The notes under the pieces were generated by a model. That model did no database searches and was not told where the DNA came from. It worked only from the letters and a program-made list of their open reading frames with translations. Below are positions 34,996 to 45,199 of a stretch of DNA of 45,699 nucleotides, one piece after another (positions within the stretch are counted from its first letter, which is position 1; each line of letters starts with the position of its first letter). The DNA lies in contig CAIYVW010000037.1 in assembly GCA_903929735.1 (NCBI GenBank), positions 1 through 45,699 of the forward strand. The letters run 5' to 3'. The position numbers were made by a program, and so were the translations under genes. Origin of the DNA: an uncultured bacterium (lineage in GTDB: Bacteria; Patescibacteriota; Minisyncoccia; Phycocordibacterales; UBA9973).

Positions 34996-35389
34996 TCTTT
35001 AAATTGTTATTTTCATTAATAATACTTCTAACTTTTTCTATAACTTCAGTAGGAGTACTAGAAGCTTTTACTATATAACCTACTGCTCCTAGAGACTGAC
35101 CACGTGCTATATCTAATGGTTGACCTCTATTTGATAAGATAATTCTTAAAGCACTAGGTACCAACTTCTCTTCATTCATTTTTTCCATAAATTCAAAACC
35201 GTCCATAACAGGCATAACTATATCTAAAAGTATAATATCAGGCACTAAACCAGAGTGTAACAAATCTAGAGCTATCTCTGGACCTAGAGCTGGATAAACA
35301 TCAAAACTGGATTTCTTAAACTTCAATGAATACATATCCAGAAGAAAGTTATCATCATCTACAATAAGAATTTTTTTATTTAATTCCAT
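34985..35389 (-). CDS. Single-domain response regulator (CheY-like)
   Basis: About 134 aa from the ATG at 35389 (MELNKKILIVDDDNF); the frame is open to 35410. The acidic pair DD follows the first strand, the phospho-acceptor Asp is in IILLDIVMPVMDG, the Thr/Ser position is in RIILSNRG and the Lys in YIVKASS. No output domain exists, so it works by protein contact. Its position between pilB and pilT, overlapping pilT by 11 bases, suggests a PilG/PilH-like role in switching between extension and retraction. No sensor kinase is present in the window. Confidence 0.88.
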   Translation of the reverse strand: MELNKKILIVDDDNFLLDMYSLKFKKSSFDVYPALGPEIALDLLHSGLVPDIILLDIVMPVMDGFEFMEKMNEEKLVPSALRIILSNRGQPLDIARGQSLGAVGYIVKASSTPTEVIEKVRSIINENNNLKNGL

Positions 35390-35433
35390 AATATATATAT
35401 TATAATACAATCACAATTGTTTTCCTATACTAA

Positions 35434-37152
35434 CTAAAAATTATATATTTCTTTAAAAGGCACTAAACCATTAATACTTTTAACAATGGCATCTTCTCGA
35501 ATAGTAAGCATACCTCTGGAACGTGCCAGTTTATAGATCTCTTGTTCTTGTGGCCTTTTAAGTATTATATCTCTCATTTCTTTATCTATTTTAAACATTT
35601 CATAGACAGGAACACGTCCTTTCATACCAGATGGACATTCAGGAGATGGAACTGCTTCATAGAATGAATTTCCAAAATTAATTTTGGATTTAAATTCTTC
35701 TGGTAAATCAGCAAAATGTGTTTCTATCATGAGCTTTGTTGCTTCATCCATAGGAACTTCTTTTTTAGACTCAGGATATATTTTACGAGCTAAACGTTGA
35801 GCAATACAAAGAACTAAAGTAGGAGCTATAAGATATGGATCTATACCCATATCTATAAGACGAGGAATTGCTCCGACTGCACTATTCGTATGCAGAGTTG
35901 AAAGAACTAGGTGACCAGTAAGAGCTGCCTGAATAGCTAGTTCTGCTGTTTCTTTATCACGAATCTCTCCCACCATTATAATATTTGGGTCTTGTCTTAA
36001 TATAGAACGAAGTCCAGAAGCAAATGTATATCCAATTTCTGGAGCAACTTGAGACTGATTTATACCTTCCATGTGATACTCAACTGGATCTTCTAGAGAA
36101 ACAATATTATCTTTCTCATGGTCTAATTCATTCAACATAGAGTAAAGAGTTGTTGTTTTACCAGAACCTGTTGGCCCAGTAATAAGAATAAGACCGTAAG
36201 GCATATGTAAAGCTTCTCTTACAAGTTCAAGATTCCCTAGAGACATATCAAGATCATTCAAAGGTTTAACACCTCTTTGAGAATCAAGAATACGCATAAC
36301 AATTTTCTCTCCATAATAAGAAGGCATTGTAGACACACGGTAATCAATCTTTCTTCCTTCTATCTTTGCTGAAAAACCTCCATCTTGAGGCTTACGTTTT
36401 TCATCTAATCTTAATTTAGAAAGAATTTTAATACGAGCAACTACTCCATTATAAACAGCAACAGGAAGTATAAGAGAAGTATGTAATATACCATCTACAC
36501 GAAAACGAACTTTTATTTTGTCCCCCGTATGTTCTATATGTATATCTGAGGCATTACCTTCAACTGCATGTCTTAGAATAACTGCTACAATTTTTATAAT
36601 CGGAGCATCTTCTGTAATTTTCTCATCTTCCTTTTTTTCTCCTTCTTTTTTTTCTTTAGATTTATCGCCCCCTGCTATTGCTATCTCTTGATCTAATTCT
36701 GATAAAACTAAGTCAACTTCACTTCCCAAAGAATCGTATTTTTCTATTAATTTATTATAGACAGAATTACTAATTAAAAATAACTTAAATGGCTTATCCA
36801 TTTTAGCTGTAATAAAAGTTAAGACATCTATAGCCTGAACGTTCTCTGGGTCCACAATACCAATTTCAAGAATATTGTTAGTTACTCCTATAGGAACAAA
36901 GCGATAACTTTTAGCAGTTTCTACTGGAATTATTTTAAGAACAGATGGAACAACTAGACTTGGATCTATTTTTTTAATAGGAATATTAAAAATTGACCCT
37001 TTTATTTCAAGAATTAAATCTTCATCTATATTGTTATGTATAAGTGCCTGCTCTATATCTCCGTTGTACTTATCTTCAGCTGTTTTTACTATCTCAGGTA
37101 CTTGGTCTTCTTGTAAAAGGCCACGTTTTACTAATTCTTCTAAGATTATCAT
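35434..37152 (-). CDS. pilB: Pilus assembly ATPase PilB
   Basis: A 572-aa GspE/PilB ATPase that drives pilus extension. The N-terminal T2SSE_N/MshEN domain (about 1-150) begins MIILEELVKRGLLQEDQV. The core has Walker A ILITGPTGSGKTTTLYSML, Asp box SLEDPVEYHMEGINQ, Walker B NIIMVGEIRDKETAE and His box TGHLVLSTLHTNSA. The C-terminal CxxC zinc site of many PilB proteins is reduced to a single Cys (SPECPSGMKGRVPVYE). An acidic/basic linker of about 20 residues (KSKEKKEGEKKEDEK) joins the domains. It lies 2 bases after the PilP-like gene. Confidence 0.95.
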   Translation of the reverse strand: MIILEELVKRGLLQEDQVPEIVKTAEDKYNGDIEQALIHNNIDEDLILEIKGSIFNIPIKKIDPSLVVPSVLKIIPVETAKSYRFVPIGVTNNILEIGIVDPENVQAIDVLTFITAKMDKPFKLFLISNSVYNKLIEKYDSLGSEVDLVLSELDQEIAIAGGDKSKEKKEGEKKEDEKITEDAPIIKIVAVILRHAVEGNASDIHIEHTGDKIKVRFRVDGILHTSLILPVAVYNGVVARIKILSKLRLDEKRKPQDGGFSAKIEGRKIDYRVSTMPSYYGEKIVMRILDSQRGVKPLNDLDMSLGNLELVREALHMPYGLILITGPTGSGKTTTLYSMLNELDHEKDNIVSLEDPVEYHMEGINQSQVAPEIGYTFASGLRSILRQDPNIIMVGEIRDKETAELAIQAALTGHLVLSTLHTNSAVGAIPRLIDMGIDPYLIAPTLVLCIAQRLARKIYPESKKEVPMDEATKLMIETHFADLPEEFKSKINFGNSFYEAVPSPECPSGMKGRVPVYEMFKIDKEMRDIILKRPQEQEIYKLARSRGMLTIREDAIVKSINGLVPFKEIYNF

Positions 37153-37154
37153 AT

Positions 37155-37790
37155 TTAGTTAGTATTAAATGACATTATTTGCCCACTGGTTAAAACTCCA
37201 TTTATAACTGCTACTGCGCGATAGTAATATGTAGTTTTCGGATTTAACAAAATAATAGTTGAAGAAAAATTACCAATAAGAGAGGCAGTAAGTTTTGGAG
37301 TTACTTTGCCGAAATTTTGATCGATTCCATATTCAAAGTATATATTATTTGAAGTTGTTCCTTCTAATGAACCATTTAGTATCACAGACCTAGCTGTAAT
37401 ACCAGTAGCTGGATTAGTTTTAAGTAGAGGAACTAAATTGTTCTGAACACCTAGATTATCTGTAGGAGAAAAAGGATTTATACGTCCATAAGGAACAGGG
37501 TCTAATTTAATATTATTATCAACTAGAAGAGTAAAAGACTTATCTGTAAGTAAAGAGGTATCTACCTTTATAGTAGTAAGTGATTTTAACTTATCAAGAA
37601 AGGCTGTATCTTCAGCTGTATTACTATTAGCGTTATTTGTAGTTGCAGAAGTAGTACCTAGAGATGAAGTAATAGCACTATCTGATGAAGCCGCTTCTGA
37701 TTTCAAATCATTATAAAAATAACTATAAACACCAAGAGATATGAATCCAAGTATAGAAACTATTAAAAATTTATTATATTTTCTATGCAT
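37155..37790 (-). CDS. PilP-like lipid-free pilus alignment protein with Fn3-like C-terminus
   Basis: A 211-aa protein in the position where pilP follows pilO. It has an N-terminal membrane segment (about 8-26), a Ser/Thr/Asn-rich linker, then PVPYGRINPFSPTDNLG at about 96-112, which resembles the 'G-R-x-N-P-F' start of PilP-type proteins. Residues about 130-211 have the pattern of a fibronectin-type III fold (YFEYGIDQNFGKV, then LLNPKTTYYYRAVAVINGVLTSG). It would link the PilMNO inner complex to the envelope exterior. Whether it is a true PilP homologue is uncertain. Confidence 0.65.
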   Translation of the reverse strand: MHRKYNKFLIVSILGFISLGVYSYFYNDLKSEAASSDSAITSSLGTTSATTNNANSNTAEDTAFLDKLKSLTTIKVDTSLLTDKSFTLLVDNNIKLDPVPYGRINPFSPTDNLGVQNNLVPLLKTNPATGITARSVILNGSLEGTTSNNIYFEYGIDQNFGKVTPKLTASLIGNFSSTIILLNPKTTYYYRAVAVINGVLTSGQIMSFNTN

Positions 37791-37792
37791 AA

Positions 37793-38383
37793 TTATTTAA
37801 GCCAATAAGTCTCAGCTTTTATTATATAATGATAGCTATTTGGGTCGACTCCAGCAGCTAATTTACCACTTGTATCAGGGACTAAGAATGACATAGATTT
37901 GATATCTACTAATCTTAAGTTGTATTCTAAATCTTTTAAGAAAGGCACAAATTTATCATAACTACCATCAGTAGAAAATTCTATAGGAAAAACTCCATAA
38001 GGTAGATTATCTTTGGAAACAGATGAAACTACTAAATTAGTATTGGCAGGAGCAGCATCATTTTTAACGGTTTCAAATTTAATATCTTTGATGGGCATAT
38101 TATGAAGACTAGCAATACGTTCAATCTCTAATATAAATTGAATATTGTTAACAGAACTTGGTAGAAAATCGCTTAAACGATCTTTGTCTTCTTGTTTAAT
38201 CTGATTATAAGACGTAAGTAAAGAATCTTCTGTTTTCTGAAGAGCAGTCGAATTATCTAATGCTTTATTATAATCTTGTATATCTGTCTTAAGCAAAGTG
38301 ATCTCATTATATTTCGGATTTATAAAAAATATAAAAATTAGAATTGATGCAATTATAGCTATTATTGGAAAAATAAATTTCAT
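37793..38383 (-). CDS. pilO: PilO-like pilus assembly protein
   Basis: A 196-aa protein: one N-terminal membrane helix (about 3-22), a coiled coil (about 26-75, with YNQIKQEDKDRLSDFLPSS), then a ferredoxin-like domain beginning INNIQFILEIERIASLHNM-type sequence (here VNNIQFILEIERIASLH). The 'L-P-x-x-x-x-x-x-x-x-L-x-x-x-I-x-x-x-A' spacing is typical of PilO. It lies 2 bases downstream of the PilN-like gene. It forms the inner-membrane alignment complex with PilN and PilM. Confidence 0.85.
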   Translation of the reverse strand: MKFIFPIIAIIASILIFIFFINPKYNEITLLKTDIQDYNKALDNSTALQKTEDSLLTSYNQIKQEDKDRLSDFLPSSVNNIQFILEIERIASLHNMPIKDIKFETVKNDAAPANTNLVVSSVSKDNLPYGVFPIEFSTDGSYDKFVPFLKDLEYNLRLVDIKSMSFLVPDTSGKLAAGVDPNSYHYIIKAETYWLK

Positions 38384-38385
38384 AA

Positions 38386-39144
38386 TTATGGAGTAGTATT
38401 AGTTGGTGGTAATGAAGGATTAGATGGAGCTGCACTTACTGTAGGATTAGTTACATTAGTAGATGGAGTTACTGCATTTGTAGGAGTGTTACTAGGAGTA
38501 GTAGGAACAGCTGGAGAATTAGTATTACCAACAGGTTCACTGATTTTATTTACGATATTATTACTATAAGAAAGTAGAGCTTTATCAACATCAAATGAAA
38601 GACTGAAAGTTACATAATTATTTTTATCTTTAGTTAAATCTGAAAAAATTACGTTTTTAAACATAGCACCTTCTGTTGTATTAAAAACATCTGCCTGAAG
38701 AGCAATGGATTTGTAATCTCGAGCTATACCTGTTAATTTTACTGAAAAGATATTATTAACTGTACTATGTTGAAAAGTTGTGTATTGAATAGAAGTTAAA
38801 GTAAGCTTATTAAGAAGCTCGAATAAAGGAGAAAGAACGATATGATTTTCTAATATTTTCTTTGAAGCACTAGTCCTTTTATCAAAAAGTTCCAACTCTG
38901 CTATTGTATCTTTATCAAAACTGGCTCTTATTTTTAATAACTGTGTATGTAGATCTTCTCTATTTTTATCTAAATAACCCTTATATATAAATAAACCACC
39001 TGCAATTAAAGATACAATTAGAACAAGAGAAAAAGAAAATACAATAGGTATACTTATACTGCTTGTACCATCAACAATACCACTATTATTATTTGAAATA
39101 ATAGGCTTCTTGGGAATAAAAGATGTTTGAAATGAATTCTCCAT
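38386..39144 (-). CDS. pilN: PilN-like pilus assembly protein
   Basis: A 252-aa protein with a cytoplasmic N-terminus (about 1-30), one membrane helix (about 31-53), a coiled coil (YLDKNREDLHTQLLKIRASF), and a small periplasmic-type domain (VLSPLFELLNKLTLTSIQYTTF). The layout is that of PilN, although the usual N-terminal I-N-L-L-P motif that binds PilM is not obvious. The C-terminal 45 residues are Pro/Thr/Ser/Asn repeats, probably a flexible tail. It is located 3 bases after pilM. Confidence 0.78.
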   Translation of the reverse strand: MENSFQTSFIPKKPIISNNNSGIVDGTSSISIPIVFSFSLVLIVSLIAGGLFIYKGYLDKNREDLHTQLLKIRASFDKDTIAELELFDKRTSASKKILENHIVLSPLFELLNKLTLTSIQYTTFQHSTVNNIFSVKLTGIARDYKSIALQADVFNTTEGAMFKNVIFSDLTKDKNNYVTFSLSFDVDKALLSYSNNIVNKISEPVGNTNSPAVPTTPSNTPTNAVTPSTNVTNPTVSAAPSNPSLPPTNTTP

Positions 39145-39147
39145 AAA

Positions 39148-40296
39148 TTAAGATAACTGCCTTAACGCTAAACCAACAGCAACACTAAACTCTGGTCCAC
39201 TAATTTTTAATATTGGTTCAAGGAATGCAGGAGCTTCAGTTTTAGAAAAAGGATCGCTGTATACTACTTCTGTATGAAAATTTGATACTGCTCTATCCAT
39301 AAGACCTTTCACTAGAGAACCACCACCGGTTAAAATAACTTTACTGATGTTTCTATTATACTTCTTCTGATAAGCAAACACAACATTATTTGTATCTGCA
39401 AAAATATAATCCATAGCTAATCTGATTATGTCTCCTACATTAGGATTACTATTTGAATCTAGTCCGACTTCTCTTTTAAGTTTTTCGGCATCTCCAAAAG
39501 AAATTCCTAGTGACGAAGCAATATTTTTTGTAATATCCCCTCCTCCTCTGTTTACTACATGGAAAACATGGACTACCCCCTCTTCTATTATTGAAAGTTT
39601 AGTTTTTGATGCACCAAAATCCATAAGAAGAACAGGTGCAAGATCGTGACTAAAAGAAGCTCTTATATTACTAAAAATTTCAACTTCAAAAGAATCGGAA
39701 TGTATTTCAGTCTTTTTTAAAATCTCTTGATATCGAGATAATATATCATTATGAATCGCAACAACAAGAACTTCCGTTTTTGTATCTCGAACAATAGGAG
39801 TTGTAGAAGGATTCATAATATTATTTTCTGTAGAATCTACTTCTCTTGGTAATACAAACCAATCTAAACTTACTTCTGAAACAGGGACCGGAATATATTT
39901 GCGTGCTTCTATAGGAATTACCTGAGAAAATTTATCTTCGGTTATTTTGTCTGGTATAGACATAGTAAAAATCAAACTTGAAGATGAAGGTATCGCTATA
40001 GCTCCAGACTTAATTGTTACATTAGATTCTTTCATAACATCAAGCAAAGCTTGTATTATACCTTCAGTCGGTAAATTAGTAACAGATCCTATATCTGATT
40101 TACCGTAGGGTCCTAATGCTATAGCTCCATAAGTTTCAAGTACGGCTTTACCATTTTTCTTTTTAAGCTGAACTACTTTTATAGCTGAAGATCCAATATC
40201 TATACCCAAAACACTAGTATCCTTCTTTTCAGATGTAAAAATATTTGACAAGCTAGCTAGTCCTGATGCAAATACATTTTTAAGCGAATTATCCAT
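39148..40296 (-). CDS. pilM: Type IV pilus actin-like protein PilM
   Basis: About 382 aa from the ATG at 40296. An actin-fold ATP-binding protein: phosphate-1 VLGIDIGSSAIKVVQL, phosphate-2 PVLLMDFGASKTKLSIIEEG, and adenosine motif SKVILTGGGSLVKGL, all in the order of PilM/FtsA. The central segment MSIPDKITEDKFSQVIPIEARKYIPVPVSEV is characteristic of PilM. It binds the PilN N-terminus on the cytoplasmic face. It is the first gene of the long pilus operon; comF starts 45 bases away on the other strand. Confidence 0.94.
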   Translation of the reverse strand: MDNSLKNVFASGLASLSNIFTSEKKDTSVLGIDIGSSAIKVVQLKKKNGKAVLETYGAIALGPYGKSDIGSVTNLPTEGIIQALLDVMKESNVTIKSGAIAIPSSSSLIFTMSIPDKITEDKFSQVIPIEARKYIPVPVSEVSLDWFVLPREVDSTENNIMNPSTTPIVRDTKTEVLVVAIHNDILSRYQEILKKTEIHSDSFEVEIFSNIRASFSHDLAPVLLMDFGASKTKLSIIEEGVVHVFHVVNRGGGDITKNIASSLGISFGDAEKLKREVGLDSNSNPNVGDIIRLAMDYIFADTNNVVFAYQKKYNRNISKVILTGGGSLVKGLMDRAVSNFHTEVVYSDPFSKTEAPAFLEPILKISGPEFSVAVGLALRQLS

Positions 40297-40340
40297 AATT
40301 ATTACTTTCCAGTATATCACATATATAGTAAAATTAAGAA

Positions 40341-41015
40341 GTGGAAAAAGTGCTTTTAAAATTAAAAGTCATTTTAAATTTTCTATTAGAGATAATACTT
40401 CCTTCTAAATGTCTTGGATGTAAAAAACGACAAGAAATACTCTGCTCTGATTGTCTTGATAGAATAGATAAAGCAGAAAGAGAGACAGAGAAAGATATAC
40501 TAGCACTTTATGATTACAGAAACCCTATTATTAAAGATGCTATTTGGAAATTAAAGTATTACCATAAAGGTATCATAGGTCAAAAACTAGGACAGGTCTT
40601 ATTCATAGAATTTCTAGAAGAAATATATTCTCTTAAAACTTTCAATGAAGGTAGTCCTATTTATGTTATCCCTGTACCCATCTCTCAAGAAAGGAAAAGG
40701 TCTCGTGGCTATAACCAAACAGAGATTATAGCTAAAAGCTTTTGTAATCAAACAGATAAAAATGTTTTAAAGATTAAAACAAATATTATTTTTAAGAATA
40801 AAAATACAATCCCTCAAGCTAAATTAACAAATAGAAACAAAAGACTAAAGAATATAAAAGGAGCTTTCGAGATCAAAAACCGAGAAGAGATTAAAAATAA
40901 AATTATAATTATAATAGACGATGTTACAACAACAGGAGGAACAATGCTTGAAATTATTAATTTATTAAAAAAATCAGGAGCTAAAAAAGTTATAGGTTTT
41001 GCCGTTGCGCACTAA
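40341..41015 (+). CDS. comF: ComF family phosphoribosyltransferase-like protein
   Basis: A 224-aa protein with an N-terminal zinc site (CLGCKKRQEILCSDC, about 23-37) and a C-terminal PRTase domain with the PRPP loop IIIIIDDVTTTGGTMLE (about 190-206). The signature VIPVPISQERKRSRGYNQTEIIA (about 107-130) is that of ComF/GntX proteins, linked in other bacteria to DNA uptake during competence. The start is GTG at 40341. It is divergent from the pilus operon, which also supports DNA uptake; that link is an inference. Confidence 0.9.
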   Translation: MEKVLLKLKVILNFLLEIILPSKCLGCKKRQEILCSDCLDRIDKAERETEKDILALYDYRNPIIKDAIWKLKYYHKGIIGQKLGQVLFIEFLEEIYSLKTFNEGSPIYVIPVPISQERKRSRGYNQTEIIAKSFCNQTDKNVLKIKTNIIFKNKNTIPQAKLTNRNKRLKNIKGAFEIKNREEIKNKIIIIIDDVTTTGGTMLEIINLLKKSGAKKVIGFAVAH

Positions 41016-41099
41016 GAGGTCCAACTACGAGTTTAGACCTATTAAAATTTTGAGACCAATATTGGATATATATAATAAATTTGGTATTCTATACACAAT

Positions 41100-42293
41100 A
41101 TGAGTAAAGACAAAAAGTATTGTGTGGACTGTGGAGGAGCTCAAGTGAATCATAGAGCTGTTTATTTTTCTATATGGTTAAGTTCTATGATCGAACCTTG
41201 GACAAGTTGGATGAATTATTTAATACCTGAAAATAAAATAGAATCAATAGGTCCTGTTTTAATAAAGATTTTAACAATTCTTCGCCTCGGTAATATAACT
41301 AAAAAACCTAACAGTAAAGATAGTGGTAGAGCTCAAGTACTATGGGAAGAAGCAATAAGAAGAGGAATAACAATGGAAGAATTCCATTTGTTTGGAATAG
41401 GAACAGATGTTTTTATTTCAAGATATAAGGGAGAAATGAGATTTTTTGATGTGTTACCTAGAACAAAAGATTATAATCCTAAAGGTTTAGAATGGATGGA
41501 TAATAAAAATGAAATGAAGAAGCATTTTAGAAAAGCTGGTATACCAGTTGCTGCAGGTGGAATAGCAAGTAGTAGAAAAGAAGCTATCTCATTATTTAAC
41601 TCTTTGAATAAACCAGTAATTGCAAAACCAAACCTAGGATCTAGGAGTAGGCATACAACTACCCATATATCTGACGAAAAAGAACTTATTATAGCATACG
41701 ACAAAGCACACCAACTATCTCCTTGGGTAATGATAGAAGAAGAACTTTCTGGATATGTTTTCAGAGGAACTCTAATAGGTAAAAAATTTATAGCCTGTTT
41801 AAGAAGAGAACCAGCCTATGTCATCGGTGATGGAATCCATAATATAAAAGAATTAATTGAATTAGAAAATAAAAATCCTCTACGTCAGGGTCCTATCTTT
41901 CATCAAATATCTCTAGATGAAGAAGCTATAAAAGAACTTACACATTGGAACAAAACACCAGACACAATACCTAATAAGAATGAAGTTGTAACATTAGGAC
42001 AAAAGACTAGTCGAGCAGTAGGAGGAGGAATAACAGATATGACAGAAGTAATACACCCTGACAATATAGCAATGCTAGAAAAAATAGGAGAAGTATTAGA
42101 TGATCCACTAATAGGAGTAGACTTTATAATGGATGATGTATCAATCTCATGGAAAGATCAACCAAGAAGTGGAGTCATCGAATGTAATAGTGCACCTTTC
42201 ATTGATCTTCACCACTTCCCTCTAGTAGGAAAACCTCACAATGTAGCCTCTGCTCTCTGGGATATAATTTATCCAGAATCTAAAATAAAATAA
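41100..42293 (+). CDS. ATP-grasp family protein (cyanophycin synthetase-like core)
   Basis: A 397-aa protein. From about residue 135 an ATP-grasp fold is visible: KAGIPVAAGGIASSRKEAISLF, the ATP-binding Lys in KPVIAKPNLGSRSRHTTTHI, and MIEEELSGYVFRGTLIGKKFIACLRREPAYVIGDG, which resembles the cyanophycin synthetase/glutamate-cysteine ligase-like core ('R-R-x-P-A-x-V-x-G-D-G'). The metal-ligand end reads GVIECNSAPFIDLHH. The N-terminal 100 residues are unrecognised (CVDCGG at the start). It probably forms an amide bond between an amino acid or peptide and a carboxylate; substrates unknown. Confidence 0.75.
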   Translation: MSKDKKYCVDCGGAQVNHRAVYFSIWLSSMIEPWTSWMNYLIPENKIESIGPVLIKILTILRLGNITKKPNSKDSGRAQVLWEEAIRRGITMEEFHLFGIGTDVFISRYKGEMRFFDVLPRTKDYNPKGLEWMDNKNEMKKHFRKAGIPVAAGGIASSRKEAISLFNSLNKPVIAKPNLGSRSRHTTTHISDEKELIIAYDKAHQLSPWVMIEEELSGYVFRGTLIGKKFIACLRREPAYVIGDGIHNIKELIELENKNPLRQGPIFHQISLDEEAIKELTHWNKTPDTIPNKNEVVTLGQKTSRAVGGGITDMTEVIHPDNIAMLEKIGEVLDDPLIGVDFIMDDVSISWKDQPRSGVIECNSAPFIDLHHFPLVGKPHNVASALWDIIYPESKIK

Positions 42294-42295
42294 AT

Positions 42296-42325
42296 AAAAA
42301 CAGTGGATTTTAATCCACTGTTTTT
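42296..42325. terminator. Bidirectional terminator
   Basis: Stem AAAAACAGTGGATT/AATCCACTGTTTTT between convergent genes. Confidence 0.85.
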
Positions 42326-42866
42326 ATTTATTATGAATTTTTCTTCCATTTTTAATTATAAACGGATCATCTACTGTGATTTCAGAATCAGGAGCAGTCT
42401 TCCTGTCCATCCTCAAGTGAGATATATGTTTCCTTGAAACTATGTAATCTCCAAGAAACTTTTTAAAATCTTCAATCTTTGATTCTTCGTTTATTTCTAC
42501 AAAGTGCTCAAATGGTTTACTCTCAGGTGTAAATTCATGATGCCCTCTTATTTCCCCATCTTTAAAAACACGAAGATGGTATTGATTATCAAAATCTTCA
42601 AGCTTCCGCCAAGAAAGAACTTGTCCATTATCTTTCCATGCAACGAAGTGGTTACCAAAACCCCATTCAGTATGTAAATGTTTTTCAAGTTCCTCTAAAG
42701 TTTTCCCAGGAGCTAGCCATCCTATATGGTAGGGCTGTCTACCCTTTTCATGCCACACTAAATGCCACTTTAGAAAATGCTTCTGGACCCATGGAAAATA
42801 TCTATATAAATGTTTCCATATATTCTTTTTTATTTTTTGACCCGTAGTCAATTCTACTTTTTCCAT
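42324..42866 (-). CDS. Hypothetical protein
   Basis: A 180-aa soluble-looking protein that I do not recognise. It is rich in His, Trp and aromatic residues in its first half (WKHLYRYFPWVQKHFLKWHLVW, then RQPYHIGWLAPGKTLEELEKHL), followed by a strand-rich stretch (FVAWKDNGQVLSWRKLEDFDNQYHLRVFKDGEIRGHHEF). No membrane helix or cysteine motif is present. It converges with the ATP-grasp gene across a terminator. A 47-aa membrane ORF lies just upstream. Confidence 0.65.
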   Translation of the reverse strand: MEKVELTTGQKIKKNIWKHLYRYFPWVQKHFLKWHLVWHEKGRQPYHIGWLAPGKTLEELEKHLHTEWGFGNHFVAWKDNGQVLSWRKLEDFDNQYHLRVFKDGEIRGHHEFTPESKPFEHFVEINEESKIEDFKKFLGDYIVSRKHISHLRMDRKTAPDSEITVDDPFIIKNGRKIHNK

Positions 42867-42877
42867 ATAATTATATA

Positions 42878-43021
42878 TTACAAATTATTAACACTATTAC
42901 TACTTGCCATACTATCTACAACATAACTCTCTAGCTTCTTTGACATAAAAGAAAATACGACAATATTGAAAATAATCATAACAGAAACTATTAACCAAGT
43001 TTTATTAAACTGAGGTTTCAT
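42878..43021 (-). CDS. Small membrane protein (47 aa)
   Basis: A short ORF, ATG at 43021, TAA at 42878-42880. One hydrophobic helix at about residues 8-26 (TWLIVSVMIIFNIVVFSFM) follows a basic N-terminus, and a Ser/Asn-rich tail follows. It is collinear with the downstream 180-aa gene (11 bases apart). It is too short for a family call; it could be chance, but the helix and position support it. Confidence 0.45.
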   Translation of the reverse strand: MKPQFNKTWLIVSVMIIFNIVVFSFMSKKLESYVVDSMASSNSVNNL

Positions 43022-43104
43022 ACTTCGTATTATATACTAAAACTTAGTATATCAAAATAAGAGCCACAGAATTGTTCTGCAGCTCTTAATTTTAATTAAT
43101 TCGG

Positions 43105-43497
43105 CTAGTTTTTTGACTCTACCGAAAGTGTAGCATGGGGCACGGCACGAAGCCGTTCTTTAGGAATAAGAAGACCAGTTTCTCTGCAAATACCATAGCT
43201 ACCGTTTTCAATTCTTACGAGAGAATCGTTAAGGTTCTTAATGTATTTTTCTAGTCTCAAGACAATCTTTGTTGTCTCTTCTTTTGAGAGAGACTCAGAT
43301 CCTCCATCTCCTGATAAGTCCTTATGGACAGGAGAAGTATCATCTGTGCCATTACCATCTCGGTGACTCAAGCTGTTTTTGTAAAACAAAAGATCTTCTT
43401 TTGCTTTTTTTAATTTTTTAAGGATTAAATCCTTAAACTCTCTCAGCTCATCATAAGAATACCTCGTCTTTGTTCCTTCTTGTTTCAATAGTCCCAT
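43105..43497 (-). CDS. DksA/TraR-like protein lacking zinc-finger cysteines
   Basis: A 130-aa protein with a long N-terminal coiled-coil hairpin (about 12-95, with the acidic tip DGNGTDDTSPVHKD) and a C-terminal DksA/TraR-type finger RIENGSYGICRETGLLIPKERLRAVPHATLSVE. In the family this reads 'Y-G-x-C-x-x-C-G-x-x-I-x-x-x-R-L-x-A-x-P-x-A-x-x-C-x-x-C'. Here only the first Cys remains; the others are Thr, Ser and Ser, so zinc binding is lost as in other C-less DksA variants. DksA proteins enter the RNA polymerase secondary channel. Role here is inferred. Confidence 0.85.
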   Translation of the reverse strand: MGLLKQEGTKTRYSYDELREFKDLILKKLKKAKEDLLFYKNSLSHRDGNGTDDTSPVHKDLSGDGGSESLSKEETTKIVLRLEKYIKNLNDSLVRIENGSYGICRETGLLIPKERLRAVPHATLSVESKN

Positions 43498-43581
43498 TTT
43501 TAAAAAGATTTAAAAAAATCCTAAATTAGATTTTTTATTTGTCAAAATATTAAACTATTTAAGGCTTTTTGTCAAAATAAT

Positions 43582-43616
43582 AAAAAAGAGCAGAATTTTA
43601 ATTCCTGCTCTTTTTT
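43582..43616. terminator. Bidirectional terminator
   Basis: AAAAAAGAGCAG/CTGCTCTTTTTT stem with an 11-base loop, downstream of the 58-aa ORF and upstream of the DksA-like gene. Confidence 0.85.
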
Positions 43617-43632
43617 ATTATTTAATTTTTAT

Positions 43633-43809
43633 TTAGAAAGAAATCCAATGAGCCAAATAAGCCACAAATAAAATAGAAGCAAGTAATCCCAATATCCCCT
43701 GATATCTAGTAAGAACAGAGATAGCAACTACTGCTATAATAATTTTTATCCAACCCAAAGCAAGGACTGTGCCCCAAACTGTTTGTAATAATATTTGAAT
43801 TGTATTCAT
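43633..43809 (-). CDS. Small membrane protein (58 aa)
   Basis: ATG at 43809, TAA at 43633-43635. Two hydrophobic helices (about 6-33 and 38-56) connected by a short basic turn (LTRYQG), with Trp residues at the membrane edges. Not recognised. It is followed directly by a good terminator, which supports its being a real transcript end. It lies 75 bases downstream of enolase. Confidence 0.55.
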   Translation of the reverse strand: MNTIQILLQTVWGTVLALGWIKIIIAVVAISVLTRYQGILGLLASILFVAYLAHWISF

Positions 43810-43884
43810 ATATTTATTGTATCTTAAAAGTAATATTTTGAATAGACTAAAATTAAAAGATTCCTAATATTTTAATTAAAAAAA

Positions 43885-45183
<1,299 letters not shown>

Positions 45184-45199
45184 TTAATTAATAATAATG

